Assembly (NCBI GenBank): GCA_030746295.1
Contig: JASLMY010000076.1
Span: forward strand, 1-19,228
Direction of reading: 5' to 3'
DNA length: 19,228 nt
From: Alphaproteobacteria bacterium
GTDB lineage: Bacteria; Pseudomonadota; Alphaproteobacteria; GCA-2731375
Part shown: piece by piece, positions 14,118 to 19,228 of the stretch
Layout: each line of letters opens with the position of its first letter
Position numbering within the stretch: position 1 is the stretch's first letter
Position numbers and translations under genes: made by a program
The notes under the pieces: generated by a model
Database searches by the model: none
Told to the model about the DNA's origin: nothing
The model's input: the letters and a program-made list of their open reading frames with translations, nothing else

Positions 14118-17018
14118 ATGGTCGCGGAAGAGCCAAATTCCAGGATCGGCGACAGCCGCCTCGCCGAGCGCTTGGCCACAGAGCTCGAGGGCGAGGTCCT
14201 GTTCGACGCCTATTCGCGCGGCCGCTACAGCACCGATGCCTCGATCTACCAGGTCGAACCGATCGGCGTGGTGGTGCCCAAAAGCGCGCAGGACATCGTC
14301 CGGGCGATCGAGATCGCCGGCGAGGAGGGCGTGGCCGTGCTGCCACGCGGCGGTGGCACCTCACAGTGCGGCCAAACCGTCAACGAGGCCCTGGTCGTCG
14401 ATACTTCGAAGCACCTGAACCGGGTGCTGAGCCTGGACGAGGAGGCCCGAACCGTCCGCGTCGAGCCCGGCATCGTCCTCGACCAGTTGAACGCCTATCT
14501 GAAGCCGCACGGCCTCTTCTTCCCGGTCGACGTCTCGACCTCCAGCCGGGCCACCATCGGCGGCATGACCGGCAACAACTCCTGCGGCGCCCGCTCGATC
14601 CGCTACGGCAACATGGTACACAACGTCGCCGCCATCGACGCCGTCCTGGCCTCGGGCGAGCACTGGCACTTCGCACCCGTCGCCGACGACCTGGCGGCCC
14701 TCGACAACCGGCCCGATTACCGGGGCCTGGTCGGCGACCTGAGGGGCATCGCCGCCGGCGAAGCGAACGAGATGGCGGCCCGCTGGCCCAAGCTCCTGCG
14801 CCGGGTCGGCGGCTATAACCTCGATATGCTGGGGCCGGGGCCGCACAACATGGCGCATATCCTGGTCGGCTCGGAGGGCACGCTCGCCTTCTCCACTGCC
14901 ATCGAGCTGGCGCTGCAACCGATCCCGCCGCACAAGACCCTGGGCGTCTGTCACTTCCCGACCTTCTACCAGGCGATGGACGCCACACGGCACATCGTCG
15001 AGCTGGGCCCGGCCGCGGTCGAGCTGGTGGACCGGACGATGATCGACCTGGCCCGCGATATCCCGGCCTTCCGCGGCACCATCGACCGTTTCGTCGTCGG
15101 CGAGCCGGAAGCCCTGCTGCTGGTCGAGTTCGCCGGCGAGGACGGTGCCAAGCAGCTCCGCGCCCTCGACGACTTGAAGGCGCTGATGGGCGATCTCGGC
15201 TTTCCCGATCACGTCCTCGGCGTCCGCGACGCCCGCTTCCAGTCCGAGATCTGGGAGGTCCGCAAGTCCGGCCTCAACATCATGATGTCGATGAAGGGAG
15301 ACGGCAAACCAGTCTCCTTCATCGAGGATTGCGCCGTAGCGCTCGACGACCTCGCCGAATACACCGACCGCCTGACCCGGGTCTTCGAGAAGCACGGCAC
15401 CAAGGGCACCTGGTACGCGCACGCCTCGGTCGGCTGCCTGCACGTCCGCCCGGTCCTCAACCTGAAGGACCCGGAAGACGTCACCAAGATGCGGGCAGTG
15501 GCCGAGGAAGCCTTCGCCATGGTGCGCGAGTACAAGGGCTCGCATTCGGGCGAGCACGGCGACGGCATCGTCCGCTCCGAATTCCACGAGGCCATGTTCG
15601 GACCGTCGATCACGCGCGCCTTCGAGGCGGTCAAGGACCGCTTCGACCCCGAGGATCGCTTCAACCCGGGGCGTGTCGTCCGGCCGCCGAAGATGGACGA
15701 CCGCAGCCTCTTGCGCTTCAAGCCCGGCTATCGGACGGCGCCGATCGACACCGCGCTGGACTGGTCGGAATGGGGCGGCTTCGCCGGCGCGGTGGAGATG
15801 TGCAACAACAACGGCGCTTGCCGCAAGGCAGACGTCGGCGTCATGTGCCCCTCGTTCCGCGTTACCGGCGACGAGCGCGACCTGACCCGCGGTCGCGCCA
15901 ACACGCTGCGTCTGGCGCTCTCCGGCCAGCTCGGCGCGCAAGCCCTGACCTCGGACGAGATGAAGGCGACCATGGCGCTCTGCGTCGGCTGCAAGGGCTG
16001 CAAGCGCGAATGCCCCACGGGCGTCGACATGGCGCGGATGAAGATCGAGTTCCTTCGCCAGCACCGCCAGCGCCACGGGCTCACTGCCCGCGACCGTCTG
16101 GTCGCCCATCTGCCGCGCTACGCCCCGACCGCAGCGCGCTTTGCGCCCCTCCTCGACCTACGCGACCAAGTGCCGGGGCTGGCGGGCCTGAGCGAACGGC
16201 TCCTCGGCATTTCGGCTCGGCGCCGCCTGCCGCGCTGGCGCCGCGACCGCTTCCGCGACGTCCCGCCGGTAGCGCCGGAAACGGCCGACGCGGTCTTGCT
16301 GGTCGATACCTTCAACCGCTATTTCGAGCCCGAGAACGCTGTGGCGGCGCTGAAGGTGATGGCGGCGGCGGGCCTGAATGTTGCCGTCGCCCGCCCGTCT
16401 GACGGCGGTCGGCCGCTCTGTTGCGGGCGCACCTATCTCGCTGCCGGCATGGTCGAGGAAGCGCGCGCCGAGGCCCGGCGCATGCTGGATGCCCTCGGCG
16501 CTTACGTCGAACGGGGCCTCCCCGTGGTCGGTCTGGAGCCCTCCTGCCTCTTGACGCTGCGCGACGAACTCACCGTCCTGCTGCCGGGCGAGGAAAGCCG
16601 ACGCCTCGCCGAGCGGGCTCGCCTTTTCGAGGAGTTCGTCGCCCTCGACCTGCCGAAAGACAGCCTCCCGCTGCGGCCGCTGGCGGGGAATCGGGCACTG
16701 TTGCACGGCCACTGCCACCAGAAAGCATTCGGCGCCATGAGTGCCGTGGAAGGCGCGTTGCGCCTGATCCCGGAGCTGACGGTGGAGACGGTCGAGTCGA
16801 GCTGTTGTGGCATGGCCGGCGCCTTCGGCTACGAGGCCGAGCACTACGAGGTCTCGATGGCGATGGCCGAGCTCGGCCTGCTGCCTGCCGTCCGCGCCGC
16901 AGCACCCGAAGACATCGTCGTCGCGTCGGGCACCAGCTGCCGGCACCAGATCGCGGACGGGACCGCCCGCAACGCGCTGCACGTCGCCCGGGTTCTGGAA
17001 TCGGCGCTGGCGGAATAG
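14118..17018 (+). CDS. Fused FAD-binding and Fe-S dehydrogenase of D-2-hydroxy acids (YdiJ-like)
   Basis: The product is 966 residues. The N-terminal half is an FAD-binding PCMH/glycolate-oxidase-like domain (VLPRGGGTSQCGQ near 75-86; GGMTGNNSCGARS near 150-165; then the FAD-oxidase C domain with HGDG after HSGEH). The C-terminal half carries iron-sulfur motifs: Cys562, Cys568 and Cys577 with MCPS, then Cys622, 625, 628 and 632 in CVGCKGCKRECP. Two CCG-type segments follow (PLCCGRTYLAAG and SSCCGMAGAFGYE, with GHCHQKA). The architecture matches YdiJ-type enzymes, which oxidise D-2-hydroxy acids such as D-2-hydroxyglutarate or lactate and pass electrons to the membrane. I prefer ATG 14118 with GGGGGAG upstream; a GTG at 14088 in frame is the alternative. 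Divergent from the aminotransferase. Substrate unproven. Confidence 0.92.
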   Translation: MVAEEPNSRIGDSRLAERLATELEGEVLFDAYSRGRYSTDASIYQVEPIGVVVPKSAQDIVRAIEIAGEEGVAVLPRGGGTSQCGQTVNEALVVDTSKHLNRVLSLDEEARTVRVEPGIVLDQLNAYLKPHGLFFPVDVSTSSRATIGGMTGNNSCGARSIRYGNMVHNVAAIDAVLASGEHWHFAPVADDLAALDNRPDYRGLVGDLRGIAAGEANEMAARWPKLLRRVGGYNLDMLGPGPHNMAHILVGSEGTLAFSTAIELALQPIPPHKTLGVCHFPTFYQAMDATRHIVELGPAAVELVDRTMIDLARDIPAFRGTIDRFVVGEPEALLLVEFAGEDGAKQLRALDDLKALMGDLGFPDHVLGVRDARFQSEIWEVRKSGLNIMMSMKGDGKPVSFIEDCAVALDDLAEYTDRLTRVFEKHGTKGTWYAHASVGCLHVRPVLNLKDPEDVTKMRAVAEEAFAMVREYKGSHSGEHGDGIVRSEFHEAMFGPSITRAFEAVKDRFDPEDRFNPGRVVRPPKMDDRSLLRFKPGYRTAPIDTALDWSEWGGFAGAVEMCNNNGACRKADVGVMCPSFRVTGDERDLTRGRANTLRLALSGQLGAQALTSDEMKATMALCVGCKGCKRECPTGVDMARMKIEFLRQHRQRHGLTARDRLVAHLPRYAPTAARFAPLLDLRDQVPGLAGLSERLLGISARRRLPRWRRDRFRDVPPVAPETADAVLLVDTFNRYFEPENAVAALKVMAAAGLNVAVARPSDGGRPLCCGRTYLAAGMVEEARAEARRMLDALGAYVERGLPVVGLEPSCLLTLRDELTVLLPGEESRRLAERARLFEEFVALDLPKDSLPLRPLAGNRALLHGHCHQKAFGAMSAVEGALRLIPELTVETVESSCCGMAGAFGYEAEHYEVSMAMAELGLLPAVRAAAPEDIVVASGTSCRHQIADGTARNALHVARVLESALAE

Positions 17019-17027
17019 CGCCGCCGC

Positions 17028-17894
17028 TTATCCGCCGGAAAGAAACGCCGCCATCCAGCCTTGAAAGTCGCTCTCGCGGGTGACCTGCTGCATCCGCTCG
17101 GCCGAGGCGACGCCGTCCAGCTCGGTGGGTGGGGTACCGTCGCGGAGCGCCTTCAGGGTCCGGTAGACGGCCTCGACGGCGGCCATGAAGGGCTGGTGGC
17201 CCTGCAGGCAGATCCGCACCCCCTGGGCACCGAGATAGTCGCGGTCGGCCAGCTCCGGCCCGACGCCGCCGAGCAGGATCGGCACCGACACCGCCTCGGC
17301 CACGGCCTCGAGCTGAGCCTTTGTCTTGACACCGACCAGGAAGATGGCGTCGACGCCGGCCGCCTCGTAGGCCCGGACCCGGGCAACCGTATCCTCGATG
17401 TCTGTGACGGCCGGCGCGCTCGTGCGACCGACCACCACCAGCTCCGGGTCCTGGCGGCCCGCCAGTGCTGCCCGCATCTTGCCGACGCCTTCCGCAATCG
17501 AGATCAGGCGCGTCGTCTCCAATTCCCCGAAGGGCTTCGGCAGCACCGTGTCCTCGATCGTCAGGGCCGCGACGCCCGCCGTCTCCAGCTCCTCGACCGT
17601 GCGCTTGACGTTGAGGGCGTTGCCATAGCCGTGGTCGGCGTCGACCAGCAGCGGCAAGTTGCCGGCCCGGTTGATGCGGTAGGCTTGGCCGGCGAACTCC
17701 GACAGGGTCAGTACGATCAGGTCGGGCACCCCCAGCACCGTCATCGAGGCGACCGAGCCCGCGAACATGCCGACCTCGAAGCCCAGGTCCTCGGCAATGC
17801 GGGCCGACAGGGGATCGAAGACGGAACCCGGATAGAGGCAGCGCTCGCCCGTAAGAACGCTTCGAAAACGGCGGCGGCGGTCGGTCCAGTGCAT
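17028..17894 (-). CDS. ICL/PEP-mutase-superfamily lyase, oxaloacetate decarboxylase (PA4872)-like
   Basis: The product is 288 residues, a (beta/alpha)8 barrel of the isocitrate lyase/PEP mutase superfamily. Visible active-site parts are the metal motif DADHGYG at 85-91, Glu114 in IEDT, Arg157 and His233 in LQGHQPF. The EDTVLPKPFG segment and His233 match the Pseudomonas PA4872-type oxaloacetate decarboxylases and not PEP mutase, which has EDKxxxxxNS. It should cleave or decarboxylate a 2-keto dicarboxylate with a divalent metal. Start 17894 is preferred with AGAGGA about 12 bases upstream; a GTG nine bases further upstream is possible. It converges with the dehydrogenase (nine-base gap) and is divergent from the aldo/keto reductase, with the palindrome 17936-17954 between. 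Confidence 0.88.
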   Translation of the reverse strand: MHWTDRRRRFRSVLTGERCLYPGSVFDPLSARIAEDLGFEVGMFAGSVASMTVLGVPDLIVLTLSEFAGQAYRINRAGNLPLLVDADHGYGNALNVKRTVEELETAGVAALTIEDTVLPKPFGELETTRLISIAEGVGKMRAALAGRQDPELVVVGRTSAPAVTDIEDTVARVRAYEAAGVDAIFLVGVKTKAQLEAVAEAVSVPILLGGVGPELADRDYLGAQGVRICLQGHQPFMAAVEAVYRTLKALRDGTPPTELDGVASAERMQQVTRESDFQGWMAAFLSGG

Positions 17895-17935
17895 GGCTCT
17901 CACGTTTCCTCTTCTGCTGTCGGGCAAGCGCTCGA

Positions 17936-17954
17936 ATTATGGACACACCATAAT
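17936..17954. promoter_or_regulatory. Perfect palindromic operator with two opposed -10-like hexamers
   Basis: ATTATGG and CCATAAT are perfect inverted repeats separated by ACACA, a 7-5-7 palindrome in an AT-rich patch of a GC-rich divergent gap. Each arm contains CATAAT, five of six matches to the -10 consensus, reading outward on opposite strands. A dimeric repressor or activator binding here would cover the core promoters of both the lyase and the aldo/keto reductase. Clear -35 boxes are missing on both sides, which would fit an activator-dependent or weak promoter. The regulator family is not identifiable from the site, and no regulator gene is in the window. Confidence 0.6.
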
Positions 17955-18038
17955 CCGCTCGGCGAGGCCTGCAAATCGTCGGCGTCTCGGCGTAGCATGA
18001 GGGCTCGGATGAACGACAACGAACGGGGATACGCTGGT

Positions 18039-18980
18039 ATGGAGCATCGCAATCTCGGACCCTCGGGCCTTCGGGTCTCGCTGGTCGGCCTCGGCTGCAA
18101 CAATTTCGGCGGCCGGCTAGACCTCGAAGCCACCCGCGCCGTCGTCCACGCCGCCCTCGATGCCGGCATCACGCTCTACGACACCGCCGACATCTACGGC
18201 GGCCGCGGCCCCTCGGAAGAGCAGTTGGGCCAGGTCCTGGGTGCGCGCCGCAAGGAGATCGTGCTGGCGACCAAGTTCGGCATGGCGATGGACGACGAGG
18301 GCGTGAAGAAGGGCGGCTCCCGGCGCTACATCATGACCGCCGCCGAGGACAGCTTGCGCCGCCTGCAGACGGACTGGATAGACCTCTACCAGATCCACAC
18401 CCCCGATCCCCTGACCCCGATCGAGGAGACGCTGAGGGCGCTCGAAGACCTGGTGGCCCAAGGCAAGGTCCGCTACATCGGTTGCTCCAACCTCGCCGCC
18501 TGGCAGGTGGTTGAGGCGCATTGGACGGCGGAGATGGACCGCATCGGCCGCTTCGTCTCCTGCCAGGACGAGTACAACCTGGTGAACCGCGCCATTGAGG
18601 CCGACCTCTTCCCCGTGATGGCGCAATACGGCCTCGGCCTCTTGCCCTTCTTCCCGCTCGCCAATGGCCTACTCACCGGCAAGTACAAGCGCGACGATAT
18701 GCCCGAAGGGGCGCGGCTGACCCAGAACCCGACCTTCGGCAACCGGGAGTACGTCACCGAAGAGAACTGGACCATCGTCGAGAACCTGGAAGCCTTCGCG
18801 GCCGAGCGCGGACACAGCCTCTTGGAGCTCGCCTTCTGCTGGCTGGCGGCGAGAGCACAGACCGCCAGCGTCATCGCCGGCGCCACGCGGCCCGAGCAGA
18901 TCGAGGCCAACGTCGCCGCCGTCGGCTGGAAGTTGAGCCCGGACGAGGTCGCCGAGATCGACCGGATAACCGCCAAGTAA
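18039..18980 (+). CDS. Aldo/keto reductase
   Basis: The product is 313 residues, typical for the NADP-dependent aldo/keto reductase superfamily TIM barrel. The catalytic tetrad is complete: Asp48 and Tyr53 (DTADIYGG), Lys79 (ATKFG) and His120 (YQIHTPD). The YIGCSN and VIAGATRPEQ motifs of the cofactor site follow. It would reduce an aldehyde or ketone, or oxidise a sugar. The start was set at MEHRNLG, the family's usual beginning; an in-frame ATG at 18009 has a reasonable GAGGG upstream and would add ten residues. An SDR gene follows 18 bases after the stop, so they form an operon. Confidence 0.93.
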   Translation: MEHRNLGPSGLRVSLVGLGCNNFGGRLDLEATRAVVHAALDAGITLYDTADIYGGRGPSEEQLGQVLGARRKEIVLATKFGMAMDDEGVKKGGSRRYIMTAAEDSLRRLQTDWIDLYQIHTPDPLTPIEETLRALEDLVAQGKVRYIGCSNLAAWQVVEAHWTAEMDRIGRFVSCQDEYNLVNRAIEADLFPVMAQYGLGLLPFFPLANGLLTGKYKRDDMPEGARLTQNPTFGNREYVTEENWTIVENLEAFAAERGHSLLELAFCWLAARAQTASVIAGATRPEQIEANVAAVGWKLSPDEVAEIDRITAK

Positions 18981-18998
18981 AATAGAGGAGGAAATGAG

Positions 18999-19228
18999 AT
19001 GCGATTGGACGGCAAGATCGGAATCGTCACCGCCGCGGCCTCGGGCATGGGCCGGGCCGGTGCGGTGCGCTTCGCGGCCGAGGGAGCGGCGGTCGGCGTC
19101 GTCGACGTCGATGCCGACGGCGTCGCAGCCGTGGTAGCGGAAATCGAGGCGGCGGGCGGCCGCGCCCTGCCCCTCGTCGCCGATCTCACCAAGGACGCGG
19201 ATTCGGCCCGGATCGTCAAGGAGACGGC
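18999..19228 (+). CDS. Short-chain dehydrogenase/reductase, 5' part only
   Basis: The window ends 76 codons into this gene. The N-terminal Rossmann segment is clear: GKIGIVTAAASGMGRAG at about 5-21, then VVDVDADG after the second strand with an Asp that favours NAD, and ADLTKD for adenine binding. In the first motif the usual TG is TA (TAAASGMG). The start at 18999 is set by the strong GAGGAGGA at 18985-18992, six bases upstream; an out-of-frame ATG at 18994 is not used. It follows the aldo/keto reductase by 18 bases, in the same operon. The catalytic Tyr-x3-Lys lies beyond the edge. Confidence 0.88.
   Translation, partial: MRLDGKIGIVTAAASGMGRAGAVRFAAEGAAVGVVDVDADGVAAVVAEIEAAGGRALPLVADLTKDADSARIVKET

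Noticed and set aside
14361..16109. A long minus-strand open frame opposite the FAD/Fe-S dehydrogenase
   Set aside because: It is the antisense shadow of a well-supported gene with many family motifs; its own composition has no family signature.
12833..17894. A phosphonate biosynthesis set (PEP mutase, phosphonopyruvate decarboxylase, transaminase)
   Set aside because: The lyase lacks the PEP mutase EDKxxxxxNS motif and instead has EDTVLPKPFG with the decarboxylase-type His; the aminotransferase has serine-glyoxylate-type motifs; and the ThDP gene is distant in a separate operon.
17061..18038. Upstream extension of the aldo/keto reductase frame
   Set aside because: It runs antisense through the lyase gene and has no family similarity; the true N-terminus is MEHRNLG at 18039, or possibly 18009.

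Overview
The window is high-GC, gene-dense bacterial DNA with strong GC bias at third codon positions, short intergenic gaps and many spurious antisense ORFs. The protein families (two DUF1194 secreted VWA-like proteins, a dipeptide/oligopeptide-type ABC importer, YdiJ-type FAD/Fe-S dehydrogenase, serine-glyoxylate-type aminotransferase, PA4872-type ICL/PEP-mutase-fold lyase) suggest an alphaproteobacterium, perhaps of the Rhodospirillales type. That is an inference from gene content, not from a phylogenetic marker. I see no rRNA, tRNA, CRISPR array, insertion sequence, phage gene or transcription-factor gene.

Layout. 1-476 (+): 3' end of a DUF1194 gene. 492-1699 (-): metallo-beta-lactamase-fold hydrolase followed by a small cupin. 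1807-2847 (+): zinc-dependent medium-chain alcohol dehydrogenase. 2852-6159 (-): three-gene operon of a ThDP-dependent acetolactate-synthase-like enzyme, a short-chain dehydrogenase and an NAD-dependent epimerase. 6240-7055 (+): complete second DUF1194 gene. 7146-12826 (+): complete peptide/nickel-type ABC importer in the order ATPase-ATPase-binding protein-permease-permease. 12833-14005 (-): class V aminotransferase. 14118-17018 (+): fused FAD/Fe-S 2-hydroxyacid dehydrogenase. 17028-17894 (-): oxaloacetate-decarboxylase-like lyase. 18039-18980 (+): aldo/keto reductase. 18999-end (+): start of another short-chain dehydrogenase.

The region reads as a catabolic island. One solute importer is surrounded by oxidoreductases for alcohols and hydroxy acids, a ThDP enzyme for 2-keto acids, an aminotransferase probably acting on glyoxylate or a similar keto acid, and a lyase of the 2-keto-acid fold. 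A plausible reading is uptake of a small polar compound (hydroxy-acid, amino-acid or sugar-acid derived), oxidation to keto acids, then cleavage or transamination into central metabolism. The substrate cannot be read from the sequence.

Most transcription units are divergent pairs sharing short intergenic regions. Several hold inverted repeats: a perfect 7-5-7 palindrome at 17936-17954, a 7-11-7 repeat at 14056-14080 and a 7-6-7 repeat at 1751-1770. A perfect 18-bp GC hairpin lies between the binding-protein and permease genes at 10883-10924. No regulator gene is present to pair with these sites.
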